A stretch of DNA of 64,000 bases, from NCBI GenBank assembly GCA_000328365.1, contig KB295236.1, forward strand, positions 78,194 through 142,193, given 5' to 3'. This document shows positions 16,074 to 29,300 of the stretch, piece after piece. This DNA is from Capitella teleta. Its lineage: Eukaryota > Annelida > Polychaeta > Capitellidae. The number at the start of each line of letters is the position of its first letter. Position 1 is the first letter of the stretch. The notes beneath the pieces are model-generated. The model did no database searches. It was not told the DNA's origin and worked only from the letters and a program-made list of their open reading frames with translations. A program made the translations under genes and the position numbers.

Positions 16074-19000
16074 ATGCCCCTTGAGAAGACTGAGAAGTTG
16101 GTTCGTCTCTGCAATGCTCAAGGGAAGCGCATTTCTGGAGCCTTGCAGGTCGTGCGTGAACACTATCTACGTGAAGACGTGCCTTGTTTCAGTGCACTCT
16201 GCCTGGCAGGATGCCAAAACATCCAGGGTTAGGAGATTGTGTCGTGTTTAACGTGTGGTTATAAATTGTCAACTCCTCAGATCCCCTTTTGCCGATTCTG
16301 GCAGACAACTTGACTCATTATTTGGTGCCTGACTGCGGGGTTGTGGCTGAGTACCTAGAAGTATTGGAAGATGAGAACATCCAGGGAGTCATCCTCACAA
16401 AAACAGTCGTTCAGCATGTGGGAGCGCATCCATGATAATTGTATCTGATGCAAGTGTATGCCTGACTTCCAGATCCAAAGAGAAGGTGGTCGACGATTGT
16501 ATAACCGCCTGCAAAATTTGATGAAGATCCCGTCAAAAGGCGTGGTCACCTTCCCCAATGAGTTTCAAAAATACGCTTATTGCCCTCGGCAACCAAATGA
16601 AAGCACATCTGCATGGAAAACAAGGTTTGAAGTTGTTTTTTTTCAATTCTCTCTCTGTATTTTTTTTAATTTGTTTTTGACAGAAACGTGTACTCTGCAT
16701 GTGAATGGTACGTCAATCATCTTGCAAGTCAGATAGCCATCGTGATGCTAACAACAGATGATAAGGTAAAACATGGTACAAACCTTGACCTAATTGAATA
16801 ATGATGATTCAGGTGGTTGATGATTACATGTTGCGGAATCCAGGGGTTCATGTTTTAACCCTCAAGAAATATTTGGATGCTTTTCTACCCAAAGCAAAAG
16901 GAGTACACGAGCTGTATGAGTCGTTGACGAGCTCTCTGCATGCCTCCGCTACTAATGGTGAGATTTCTGAAGTCACATTGTATGCTTAATTTACTTCATT
17001 TATTATCACAGATGTTGATCAAACAACATATCTGTCTTCTGAAGCGATTCAGAGTGGAATAAAAACTGGCATTCTTGTGCAGGGGACGCTTAATGTCAAC
17101 AAACATAACGCCATGCACGAAGCTTTTGTTCGGCCTTCAGGGTGAGTAAAATTCCAGAGTATTAAAATCGTGTTCTTTTATTTTATTGTAGAAATTATAT
17201 ATTTTTTTTAAATCCTATATATCATTTTGTTTTGATTTGTTATTATCTATTATATATACTCTCAATTTGAGAGGCCTGAGGCATATTTTTCATTCAACTT
17301 TGACTTAGAACATGACATAAGAACCAGAAAAAACATCTCACTTTAGTCGCGTAACCAGACTCTGGATCTCATCTCATTTCTCGTAGCATAACATTCATGA
17401 CTGTGAGTTGGTTTGAATGAAAAACACGCCCAAGATCCTAATTCTTCTGACACAGATGGAGCTGTTCTCATATTTCACTTTCGAATAAATTATCTTGATT
17501 GTGTGTCCACTCTAGAGCCAGTAATCGTGCTTTGCAAGAGGACGTTCTGCTTGTGGGGAGTTCTGCCAGGAACAGAGCCATTCACGGAGACCTCGTGGTA
17601 ACTGAACTTCTCCCCAAGCACCTCTGGAGACCACGGTCATGTGACTTGAAGGAGAACAAAACTGATGGTATGCAATCTAGAGAAAACCAATTCTTTTCTT
17701 TTTTGGAAGAACTTTAAATAAACTTGTTTCCTTCATCTGGATTTGTAGATAAATCTGCTGGAAATGATGACAAAGATGACGATGATGATGATGATGTTAC
17801 TGCTGGAACAGGGGGTGAGAGGGTCATGCCAACAGGACGAGTGGTTGGGGTGCTTCAGAGAAGATGGAGGGACTACGTTGCCTCATTCGAAGTGGATAAT
17901 GTCAGTTATAAAGCCAGCGTTGATATTTGGTTGATATTTGGTTGACGCAGAGTGAAGGTAAATCTGAGCAAAAGAGGAGGGTTGGCAAAGTACTGGTTGT
18001 TCCGATGGATTGGAGAATTCCCAAGATACGCATTTCAACCACACAAGCTGAAGCATTGCGATCACACAGGTATATCTCCTTTATTGTGTTGAATATTTAT
18101 GAAATATTCCTGAGCATCCGTTCAATCTGTTGCACATTTATGCGTCGTAGGGTCATATACAGATATCATAGCTGTTCTTATTAACCCTGTTAACCATAGC
18201 CATGACTTTACATTTCTCTCTCTGGGATTTTGGTACAGAATAGCGAACCAAACTATTCATAATTGCAGAATTATTGTACGGTTAGACAACTGGGAAGTTG
18301 GTTCGCAGTATCCCAATGGTCATTTTGTGAGAAGCCTCGGTCCAGCTGGTCAAGTTGAAACTGAAATATCCGCAATTTTGATTGAACACAATCTGCAAGT
18401 TCCACCTTTCGCTGATGGTTTAGTAAGTATGAATATTTATCTATTCAAGGTTTTATTTTATCTGTTTCTTAAGATGTCTGAAATGCCAGTTAACACAGAT
18501 TCGAATCCTTGGGTGATGGCAGAGAGTGAAGTTAAGACGCGTAGAGATCTACGTCAGAGCCACCTGGTGTTCAGTATCGACCCCAAAGGCTGCGAAGATG
18601 TCGATGATGCTCTGTCTATCCGCCATCTGTCGAACGGAAAAATGGAGCTGGGCGTGCATATTGCTGACGTGACGCATTTCGTTGCCGCTAATTCACTCAC
18701 TGACCTTGAAGCAAAGCAACGAGCAACTACCGTGTATCTAGCTGACAGACGCTATGATATGTTGCCGGCTGTACTCAGTGCAGATTTGTGTTCTCTGCTC
18801 TCCGGGGTCGATCGGTGCGTATATTTTTTTTTTTTTTTTTTTGTGTGTGTGGCCATTTTGTATTATTTATAGGCCTACATGTCCTACATGTGAATTTTTG
18901 AAAATTAAAATAAAATCTTATTTTTATATTATTAAAATTACTCAGATATGCAGTGAGTGTTATATGGACCCTGGACCAGGATTGCCAAGTGCTTGATGTG

Positions 19001-21123
19001 TGGTATGGTCGGACAGTTATACACTCCTCTTATAAGCTATTTTACGAGGTCAGCATTTTTCCATTTTTATTTCTGAAAGATAAAATAAACAAATCTTTAA
19101 ATTTTCTTTCAGATGGCTCAATCTATCCATGACGGAGCAGCAGACGAGGAAATTATTGAAAATGTTCCTGAACTCCAGAACAACCCAGACCACCTAAAAA
19201 AAAAGTGAGACTTGCTAAACTAATTTCTAAATCAGTTTTTTTCTTTTTTTCTTCGTGTTGTTAGGATCTCAGAATTACGATCGGCCGTCAATTCCCTGAT
19301 GTCAACGGCTCGTAAAATCCAAGCCAGAAGGACCAGACAAGGAGCGCTGCAACTGGAAGGGGTCGAAGTTCAAGTACAAATTGACAAAACCAGTGCACAG
19401 CAGAATATAACAGACGTCATACCGAAAGAGGTGATCTCAAAAATTCTGATTCATTTGATTTGATTTACAGCATTATATACTTATTAGGCATTGGAAATCC
19501 ATGAAACGATAGCGGAATGCATGATATTTGCTAATCACTGGGTTGCGAAAAAAATCTGCGAAACTTACCCTAATCAGGCCCTGGTTTGTATGAAGCATAT
19601 ATTCCTTTGAAGTTGGCTAATGGTCCTCACATTCTCAGCTTCGTCACCATCCTCTCCCTCGACAAGAGGACTTCGGTCGGCTGCAATCTTGTGCCTCTGT
19701 AAGGGGGTTCAGCATTAACACGACTGATAACAAAACTTTGGCGGAATCACTCGATCGCTGCGTGATAGACGGAGACGCCACGTTCAATAAAGTCAGTGCT
19801 CTCTCTTCTGAAGTCCTTGCGTCATTTCTGCCTTACAGCTCCTGCGATCATTAGCCACCCAAGCTATGTCAAACGCCAGCTACTTCAGTACAGGCGCACT
19901 TGCTCGAGATCAGTTCTTCCATTACGGCCTTGCTCTTCCATACTACACCCATTTCACTTCTCCGATCCGCCGGTATGCTGATATCTTGGTGAGAATTTGA
20001 TGTCTTCGAAATGAATCGGAATTCACTGTCATAAATGAAAGGTTCACCGCCAGCTGCTGGCTGCTGTCAAAACAGCTGCGGATGACAATCTTCCCAGCTG
20101 CAATGCCCTACAAGAGATGGCTGAGCATATTAATTCCAAACACAAAGTCAGTCTCTGTGACTTCGTTCTGTGCTCTGTATCTTTCTCTGCTTCTCAGATG
20201 TCTCAAGATGCGCAAAAGGAATCTGTGCGTCTTTTCCAATGTTTGTATTTTGCTTCAAAGCCAGAGGATGACGACTGTCGGTTGGCAGATGCAGTCATCT
20301 TCACGGTCAGAGCCAATGGGCTTCTAGTGTTTGTACCAAGGTACCCAGTTATTGTTATCTGAATTCCAGGGGCATTTCTCAACAATTCAGTGAAAGCTGT
20401 AAATTTTTAAAATCCAAATTCCTAAATTTGTCCACAGGTATGGGCTGAGAGGAGCGGTGTATCTACGTCAGAAGGACGGCATGGTGGCGTTGTGTCAGGA
20501 ACAGGGCGGTTGCCCTGTCGTTCAGTGGGTGGGAGGAAGTTTGCGAGCATCGGAGACTAGTGTCAGCGTGAATACTCCGTTTGGAGACCAGCATTACAAG
20601 CTCATGGACCACATCACGGTGAAACTGATGAGAACAGATCAAGATACAGAGTAATGTTTTTTGCTGCAGGTTTGCATCACAGTGCAAGAGAGCCACGCCC
20701 ACTCTCAGGAATTGCGCATGCAGCTGCATAGCAACCAGCCGTTCACGTCAGCTGCGGCTCAAGTTGATCCAAAACATCAGAAAGCTCACATCATTGAGGT
20801 GAATTGCTTTTTGTGTGAGATGGGTTCATCATATCACTAACCTCTCCTGCAGACTTCTTTTCAAAGTAAATTTTAGTTATTATTTATCAGTGTATTACAT
20901 GCGTACTTGAATAATGATGCTTTTTAAGTGCATTTAACATTGTTAATTTCTGTTTTAGGAGGTGACGGCCGGAATGGAAGACAAAGATTCATCACTCGTG
21001 GATCTTGGTCCAGATTACGTTCGACTGAAAAAGGAATTTGGACAAACACCCGAGCAAAAGAGTTTTTATTGCTTTTTGAAAAATATGGAGGACATTGCAT
21101 TGATACGACCAAATGATGTTTGA
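16074..21123 (+). CDS. DIS3L: DIS3L, DIS3-like exonuclease 1
   Basis: Twenty-two coding exons, all in phase: 16074-16227, 16281-16417, 16473-16624, 16684-16765, 16813-16957, 17012-17141, 17516-17667, 17749-17900, 17951-18069, 18269-18422, 18474-18814, 18946-19048, 19113-19204, 19265-19430, 19488-19583, 19639-19791, 19839-19988, 20042-20146, 20198-20340, 20438-20618, 20670-20798, 20959-21123. Predicted product about 1066 aa, close to human DIS3L. The N-terminus ([13 protein letters not shown]) and following exons form the PIN-like region; cold-shock regions include NVNKH and [18 protein letters not shown]. The RNB catalytic domain has the metal-binding Asp cluster [15 protein letters not shown], then [32 protein letters not shown] and [12 protein letters not shown]. 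The C-terminal part is S1-like. DIS3L is the 3'-5' exoribonuclease of the cytoplasmic RNA exosome (family knowledge). The active-site acidic residues are kept, so it should be active. ATG 16074 is used because it matches the family N-terminus. Confidence 0.97.
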
Positions 21124-21428
21124 CAAGGGTTTCTATCCTGTGGTAATGTACCAACGGCAGCATTCATTTAACATGTCATCTTTTGTAATTGTATTTTTAT
21201 TTTTGAAGACATGTTTGTCATTGTGATAAATATTTTTCAACTCCCATGAGTGACTGTGTGTTTTCTTGTCACTAAGTGAATATGATTCCACCGTGATAAA
21301 GCTAATCGCACTAACATTAAGAATAATGTCCTCCTTTGAAATAATATTCTAGATAGCAAAAAAAAAAAAAAAAAAAAAAAAGAAAGTCTTAGAGAGATCT
21401 GAGATTTCCAGGATGACATCTTGAGGCA

Positions 21429-21445
21429 TTTATTAAATCAATAAA
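21429..21445. terminator. Interleaved poly(A) signals of DIS3L and NDUFS7
   Basis: TTTATT at 21429-21434 is AATAAA for minus-strand NDUFS7, and AATAAA at 21440-21445 serves plus-strand DIS3L. The two convergent genes are 376 bp apart, stop to stop, so their 3' ends probably overlap. An A-run of about 22 lies at 21358-21381. Confidence 0.6.
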
Positions 21446-21499
21446 CGTTGTTTTTAAGCACAAGAAGAAGTAGGTCACAAGGTCAACAGTTTATAAATC

Positions 21500-22341
21500 T
21501 CACTTGCGGTACCAAATCTGCGTGGATTTCATGCGCTTAATTTTCTTCTGAAGCTGCAGCACAGAATACAGCAACGCCTCTGCCGTGGGGGGACACCCTA
21601 CACGAGAAATAGACAACACAGATACAAACATGAGCAAAGTTAACTCACCAGGCACATAGATATCTACGGGGATGATGCGATCGCACCCACGCACTACAGA
21701 GTACGAGTAATGGTAATATCCGCCACCATTGGCACAACTGCCCATAGACACCACCCAGCGAGGGTGGGGCATTTGGTCGTATACCTAAGCGGAGAAAACA
21801 TATCAGTCCTCGTTCAGTGGATTCGCAGAATCACAAACGGACCTTTCTCAGAGCTGGCGCCATTTTGTTGGTGACAGTACCAGCGACCAAGATGCAGTCA
21901 GCCTGACGAGGACTCGCTCTGAATACGACTCCAAAGCGATCCATGTCATATCTGGGAGCAGCAAAGTGCATCATTTCAACGGCACAGCAAGCCAGACCGA
22001 AAGTGAGAGGCCACAGTGAGGTCTTCCTCGCCCAGTTGATGAGGTCATCAGCTCTGGCAAGGGCGTAATCAACATTGCTGCTGGTGTTCTGGAACGGAGA
22101 ATAACGCTTGCGGGTGGCAATGGCTGAGGCCTCTGTGTGTTGTTCTCTGTATGGCACCAGACTGCAAAGAGGGATTATTGAGGGCGAAGGGGGAAGGGAG
22201 GGGGAGGGGGAGGCACCTGAGGGTTTTCTGGTCTTCAGTCTTGAGCGTTTTCTCTGTGTGCAGCTGAACACAAGGAGCACAGAACCCAGGACGACTGACG
22301 GCGGACAGGAAGGGAGACAAGCGTCCCCGTAGGGCGAGCAC
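21500..22341 (-). CDS. NDUFS7: NDUFS7, complex I PSST subunit (first codons missing)
   Basis: Exons 22217-22340, 21843-22162, 21649-21784 and 21500-21597. The N-terminal part ([18 protein letters not shown]) is Arg/Ser-rich as expected for a mitochondrial presequence. The mature part is highly conserved: [97 protein letters not shown]. The Cys of LACCAVE, GSCANGG and GCPPTAEA are the ligands of iron-sulfur cluster N2, which passes electrons to ubiquinone in the inner mitochondrial membrane (family knowledge). The rightmost exon begins at an acceptor (AATTTCAG|TGCTCG) with no ATG in frame, so the start codon lies in a further exon to the right, not located. Confidence 0.96.
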
Positions 22342-23397
22342 TGAAATTGGTCAGATGAGATTATTGTCTGGCCTCAGGATAGCAGAGCAAAATTGTACTT
22401 TGCAGTAGAAATGATATCATTATCAAGAGTAAATATGACTCCACGCTCTGAAACCCTCACAAGTCGAAATTGTCACACTTTTATGTTTTAATGCCTCCTA
22501 ATAGCTGATACAAACCAATTCAGTTTTATGCAAGAATTATCTCAATCAGGGCAGTAGTTTAAAAGTTACAGCATGTTTACCGGTCAACCCCACATGCACT
22601 CAAAGATGAGAAATTTGTGTTAAAAGGTTGACAAAGATTCAAAATGATTCAACTCTCAACAAAATATCAGAACTTATTGGTCACAGACTGACATGATTCT
22701 TAATACTAGTACATTCACATTGATTGACTGGAGTATGCTGCACATTAGCTCAAATTAATGCTATGAGTTTTAAGGCCTGTCACTAACGATAGGCTTCGGC
22801 TATGGATCAAAGTTGGTTATGTGATTATATTATTATAATATATAAATTATGGAACATCGAAATCATAACGCACTTGGGTTATGCATTCAGTCGAATCAAT
22901 GATATTGAATAGGCAAGGTCACTTCAGAAATCGTTTAATTTCTGGAATTCAATATAACGATAAACATTAAAAAAGATAGAGTTTGCAAGAAATGTTATTA
23001 AATTATCCAACTACGGAGTTAGAAGTCCCAAATTGAACAGGAACACGGATAAAACACCCGAAAATGACGAGTGATTTGACAACCTGCTCTGCTCGTCATG
23101 ATGGAGAATCCCTTTTTAAAAAGAGTATCGACAATTACATTTCAGCCATCTTGTGTCCGTAGTTGCATTTCTCAAATTTAAAGGTTGCCTCCGAATTTTG
23201 CTTGTACAATTTGGTTCGTAAATTATTTACATTTAAAATTTACAATCACTGTAATTCATTTTCCATTTGATTAGATTTGTTTATTGAAATTTGAGTGACT
23301 TTTGAATGTGAGAAAATGGACACAAAATGGCAAAATCGGATTAGCTGTCGCTACTCAAGACTTCATATCTGTTGTGCGCATGTGCAGAAGTTCAAAC
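22342..23397. promoter_or_regulatory. Divergent intergenic region NDUFS7 / PIAS
   Basis: About 1 kb between the NDUFS7 5' exons (-) and the PIAS start (+). It should hold both promoters and the missing NDUFS7 first exon. 22449-22530 is a dispersed repeat with a second copy at 41576-41665. 22861 carries AATCATAACGCAC. Confidence 0.5.
22449..22530 (+). repeat. Dispersed repeat (copy 1)
   Basis: Shares TTTTAATGCCTCCTAA, AGCTGATACAAA, CCATTCAGTTT-type blocks and GTCACA with 41576-41665, same order and orientation. No coding frame; family unknown. Confidence 0.75.
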
Positions 23398-26300
23398 ATG
23401 GCGGACTACGCGGAGCTCCAGGTAGGGAAACGGAGCCTTTATTTACATTTTTTAGCCGAAGTACTTAAAGATGAGCGGTTTTTGATGGTAGATCAGATAC
23501 CTATGCGGGTTTCTGGCTGATTCATTTTAATTCGTTCCTCAGCCGAAGTCATGGCTCCAATATATCTTCGGGGATTCCCAGCTGATTTTCCCCTTGCAAA
23601 ACGCAACATTGATTTTCTCGTAGGAGAAATTGTCAATTTCTCGCGGAGGAAAAATTTCTTATTAGAATTTCTCTTCACTCGTTGACCCCTGGTGGGCGGA
23701 GAAAATATTGTTGGTTATCTGTTAAATTCTAAACCTCAAGATATTATGTGGGATGTATTATTCTCATCCCAGTTTATCACTGTTGTGTTGATATTTATTT
23801 TATTTCTGCGAAGTATGAATCAATAATTACAAGCAACTTTTTTTCCCCCCGCTCTTGGCATTCTGCCAAAGGAGCAAATGAGGAAATTCTCGGTAGGAGA
23901 AATTGCGCCTGAGAGAAATTTTTGTAAGAGAAATTATGGCTTGCGGTTGATCAAATCAAACAATGCAATAATTTCTCGTCGTTATGAATTTTTAACTTTG
24001 AACAAATTCGTGAGCTCGGTGTGATTGCAGTACCGGGTAGATGCTAATTTCCGCCTTAGTAAATGTATGATATTGTTGTAAATTACGCTGGTATTATGTC
24101 ACGATGATGAGCTCTACAGCTGTCATCGAATCGAATGTGACCACTTGAAACTGAAAGTTGAAGTTTGACTTGAAATTTTCTGAAATTTCTCAGTTTCAGT
24201 TTGAATTACTTAAAGTAAAATGTGGGATTCGACTTATTTTTCACCCATTTCCTGTATTCAGAATAATCGTTACTGACTTCCTCTGATCCATAGGGGAATT
24301 CTGAATGGGTTACGGCCTTACGGGTCTCCGCTGCGATTTATGTTAACTGTGTACACTATGTGCCTGTACAGGTTGTTCCAATGTTTGTAGATGCAATTAT
24401 TTTCATGATTTAATACATCATATAATCATATTGCATGTTAGCATCATAACATGAAGTTCATGTCATGAACTTCATACCAACTGTTTTATCTTAATTTTAT
24501 GTGTTGAAATGTGCTGAAATTTCATCGTGTTTGAACCATGTGGCAATTTCCACCCTATAGTAAATATTAGTAAATTTTTAACATCGAATTCTAACCTTAC
24601 ATCGAGTATCAATTGACATGGCTGGCAGAATTGAATCATTGAAGTTCAGATAATGTTTTTGTAGGCCGATACATCCAACAGACCTGATTATACTTATGTA
24701 TGCTGGTGATTTACTGATTCATATACATAATAATATTCCGCACTCGCTCCAACTTTTATCAAAATTTTTGTGGGATCTCAAACTTTGAAAGCATTCAGCA
24801 AGGGAATTTAACATTCGACGGAATTGAGTGCATCATCTGTGCTATGGGTCTGTGATGTGCTCTTTCTCCCTTTGCAGCATATGGTGATGAGCTTCCGCGT
24901 GTCTGAACTACAAGTTTTGCTCGGTTTTGCTGGTCGTAACAAAAGTGGTCGCAAACAGGAGTTGCTGCAGAGGGCCCTCGCCCTGCTTGACGGCTGCGGT
25001 GCCCCCATCCAGATCAAGATCCGTGAACTCTCCAAACGACGATTCCCTTCTAAAGCAGCTGCAGCTGCGGCAGCTGCATCATCCTCATCATCCCCTCACA
25101 CGTCTCCATTGAAGCAGCAGCCTCATGCCCCACTGCCTCAGCCTGGTGAGTACTCCGCCAGTACTTTTTAAGATATTTCATCTCTGCTTGTTTTGTTTCT
25201 TGTTACAAGCTGGTAATTTTTTGTGTCATTTTGTGTGTTCTTGTGTTTGCGCTATCATCCTCTACATCTGAGTGGAGGCAGGCTTCATCAAGTTCTTGTT
25301 TTAAAATTCTGAATGCTGTGCATTTTATTTATGGATCATTAGCACTAGAAAATGCCACTGCTTGTGTTGAAAACAAGCCTGCTTTGGTTGTAAGACATAT
25401 TTTTAGTTGGTAACGTTAGGATATATTATTTCTGTTACCATTTGGTTGCCTTGCATATTGATTGACTTTTTGATGTTTATAACTTCTGATTTAAAATTAT
25501 TTATTATTATGTCAATAAGTTAAATAGAACTATTGGAGATATTCAAAAGCCTTCTAGTTTGATGCCATGCGGCCATTTTGAATGTATGCCAATGATGAAC
25601 ATAAATTACATGATTCTAGACAGGTTGAAATGCCAGTTTTCCCAGTCAGCTGCTATTAAGGAGAAAAGTGTGAGATTTCTTAAGCCCTGGGTATCCTAAC
25701 GAAACAGGAGTCGCACAATGGCTCGAGGGTTGCTACATGTTAATTTTGCTCTAATTTACTTCTGCTTGAGAATTCAGACTTAGCTTAGATCTATAGTCAG
25801 TAACGTCTTGTCACCTTAGGAGCATATATATTATGCAATATCTTCCATGGAAACAACTCAAACAAGTGCGTTTACCTCCCCAGTTATTCGTCTTTACGCC
25901 ATGTGAATCATGGGTAAGCCTTATTTTCTCATAGGAAATCATTTTATTTGTCCGAGAAAGAGAAATTCACATTTTTCTGTCACCCTGATGGGCTGTTTGC
26001 AATGCTGATGGCACTTGGTGTGATTAGAGTCCTTATTCCTAAAACCAGCTTGTTAATTCTCGTAGTGGCATACCCCCTTCTCCCAGATGACAGCTCTCCG
26101 AATTACATAACCAAACGTAATAGTGGGCAAGGCGACTTTATTCCTCATTCCTTTTGGTTTCCGTCATTTTCCTCTTTGTTAAGTTATTTAATCTTGAAAT
26201 GAAGCTCAATGTGTTGTGCAATTCAGGTATTCAGTCTTTACATTCTGCATTGGACAGCCATTGGTGCATATGCTGGTGCACTGAGCCTACGGCTATTCTG

Positions 26301-29300
26301 CCAACTCAAATGCCTCCACATGTGTCGTTCTCTAATGGATGCCACCACAGAGACTGCTGCATAGCAATTACCGGTAGTGATAATAATTATGTGCCACAGC
26401 AACTCTGACGTAGTCATGATGTGTGACATTGTCAGTCTTTCTTAGAACTGTGATGCATTAGGCTGACAATGGGATTGACAACATTGATTATCGTGATTGA
26501 CAATTTGATTATTTCACAAATGCTTATACCTGTAACCCATTTTGTGAATTTCTAAATTACAGCAATCTTCTTATAATTCTCAATTATTGGTACACCTTTA
26601 GAATTAACCAGAACTTTCGGGTAGCCCAAAAGGCCAAAACACACAAATTTTGGGATAAAAAAAAAAAGTTTAAAAATAAGAATTGAATATAATAACAAAG
26701 GAGAGGTCAAATAAAAAGACGATGGCACACAAATGCATTTTTGTTTAGGAACTATGTTTGTTATATCAATGTAATGGCCATCTTGTAAACCAAATCACAA
26801 CATAACACGAAGCACAAAAAATAGTGCACATGCTATTTTTATTCAAAATAGGGGAATTCCCTCACCCCCATTGCAAAAATGTTCTGGTTAATTCTGAAGG
26901 TGCTCCCAATAATTAAAGGTGCTCCCAATAATTATTATACAATAATTATTTTCTAATTGACTAATTATTGAATATTCCATTGTGTATTACCATACATGTG
27001 GGTTCTGTAATTACTAATTAGCTTTCAATTTTCAAAGGAGTTGTTTGATGAAATGAGTATTTGAAATAATTATTCTTCAGTCTTGTTGCCATGGTGACGA
27101 ATACAAGTGCTGTCATTCAAAAAGAGGTTTATTTATTTTAATTGTAAGGTCCCACAGGTCAGTTATGGTTATCTTCTGTGATATAATATCATAAATTATG
27201 TCTGTTAATCTGAACAGATTTTTAGTTCAGCTTATTTTTTTTTTGCCTTTCTCTTAAATCTTTTATTCTGTTGTGAGTTCTGGCGGTTTTCTCATTCAAC
27301 ATATTACCTGTGATTCATCCCTATAGTTTTTCATTTTCTAAAGGGTCCAAAGTCCAAAACAAATTTCATTTGAAATGACTTCCTTGTGTTCTTTTAACAT
27401 AATCTATGTAATTTCAGTGCTGAGAATCGTGACATGTCTTGTTTAACATTCCTGAATTCCTGATTCAATCGTGACGTCCCCTGTATTAATAATCCCTTTA
27501 TTTCTTCAATGCATAAATCACATAAAATGATGTTTCAGATGTGACTATATGTATCTACATGTAAAAAAAACACGATAAAATCATAAAAACAATTACAAAC
27601 ATAAAACATGATATACATAAAATAGTTCAGCAAACATAAACTTGAATACAATTGACAGATTCTTGAAAGAAAAGAGATTCTAAAGGATAAAAATCGATAC
27701 TTGAAGCGGCAGTGCACTATGTAGACCAGTGGTCATCCTGTCTCTTGCTCTGATCACTGGTCACTCAATTAGTGGTCAGTCTGGTCTCTTTATCTGGTCT
27801 CTGGTCTGGATTCTTTTTCTCTAGAAACTTCCTAATGAATTAACAATTGCCACTAATGTTATTATGTGTAATTTAATCATTCTGATGAATGCAAAACAGG
27901 AAGTAAATTGTGCTATGCGACTCCCAGTTACCGCCCGGTACTGGAGTTACCTAGAGAAATAGGGTAATTTTGTCTTCTGCAACTACATTTTTCTGATATC
28001 GAGACTTATGATAGAAGAAGTATTACTGACTATTGACTGAGATAGACTTGCGCTGGCATGAAGGTCTAATTGTGCTGTTGTGTATCCTGTCTTAGGCCCT
28101 TGTTTTTTTATGCGTTCTGTTGCTATCAGGTGATTTAGGTCTGAGCGGCCATTTTCCCGTGCGAAATCAGTCAATTCATCGTGAGTACGAGTAGCATGAG
28201 TCCGTTGTCGGCTTCCGCATGTGCCTCTTGATTTACGCTCTTACACTGCTGCTTTTATTCTCATCAATTTATAATCATTTCTTGGGGTTCTTAACTTGAT
28301 TTCTGATTCCTTTATCCTGCATTTTCTGTTCTTTTGTCACCACTATTTATATTTATTTGATTTATTTCACCGATTATCTTTTTTAATTATGATTTTCATT
28401 ATTAGAATAGATTTCTTTGCCTGTTTTTTTCTTGTTTCGCTAAATTAGTTTAGTTAGTTCAGTAACAGTTTCTTGTCTCGTTGATTTCGTTACTATTGAA
28501 AAGGTTAAACCTGTAGACGAGAATAACCAATTTTCGTGATTGTTATTCTAATTATTCATGTTATTTGGATTTGTATATTTTGAGATTACCCGGTTGTATT
28601 GCTAAAGAATATAATTCTGACATAGTTGTCAATTATCTCAATCAATCCTGTCATGCCATTAGGAAAAATGAATTTAGAGAATTTACACTGTGATACAAAA
28701 CAAAAGATTCTTTGTTTATCTGTCATTTGTGTGATAGTTTCTACCCACCAGGAATGAGACTTCTGTTTACTGACACTCTATAATGACTAGAACACACTCG
28801 TCTATTTTAGTATTTTTCATGGTGACTTGTCGACTCTCAAGAAAAAGGTCGAACAATAAACTGTTTAATTTTTATAATAACCGTTATTATTCTGTTGTAC
28901 AACATGTGTTTAAAACATATGTTGTACAACAGAATAATAACAGTATCTTGACCTGAAATTCCTGCTGAATTATGATGACACTCCATGCATGTTGGTATGA
29001 TAAATATTCTCCTTTCTCATACACTGTCCATGCTGACTTTGGTTGTACCATTTAAGTAAAGCGAAATATTGTGTTTTGCAGGACCCCAAGTGAGCGGCCT
29101 CGAATATAAGCATACCCCGGCCATGCCCCCAAATCACAACCAGGTTCCTGTCCTGCCAGATGTCAGTCTCAAGATGCTACCTTTCTACGACGTCCTGGAT
29201 GAGCTCCTGAAACCATCCAGTCTAGGTTTGTTCTCATTAATTTCCTGCGATTCCCCTCGCAGTAATCCACCTCTTGTTTCCAGTTCCGAAAGGAGCAGCC

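Noticed and set aside
22339-22341. GTG as NDUFS7 start codon
   Set aside because: A splice acceptor directly precedes it and animals rarely start at GTG; the true ATG should be in an upstream exon.
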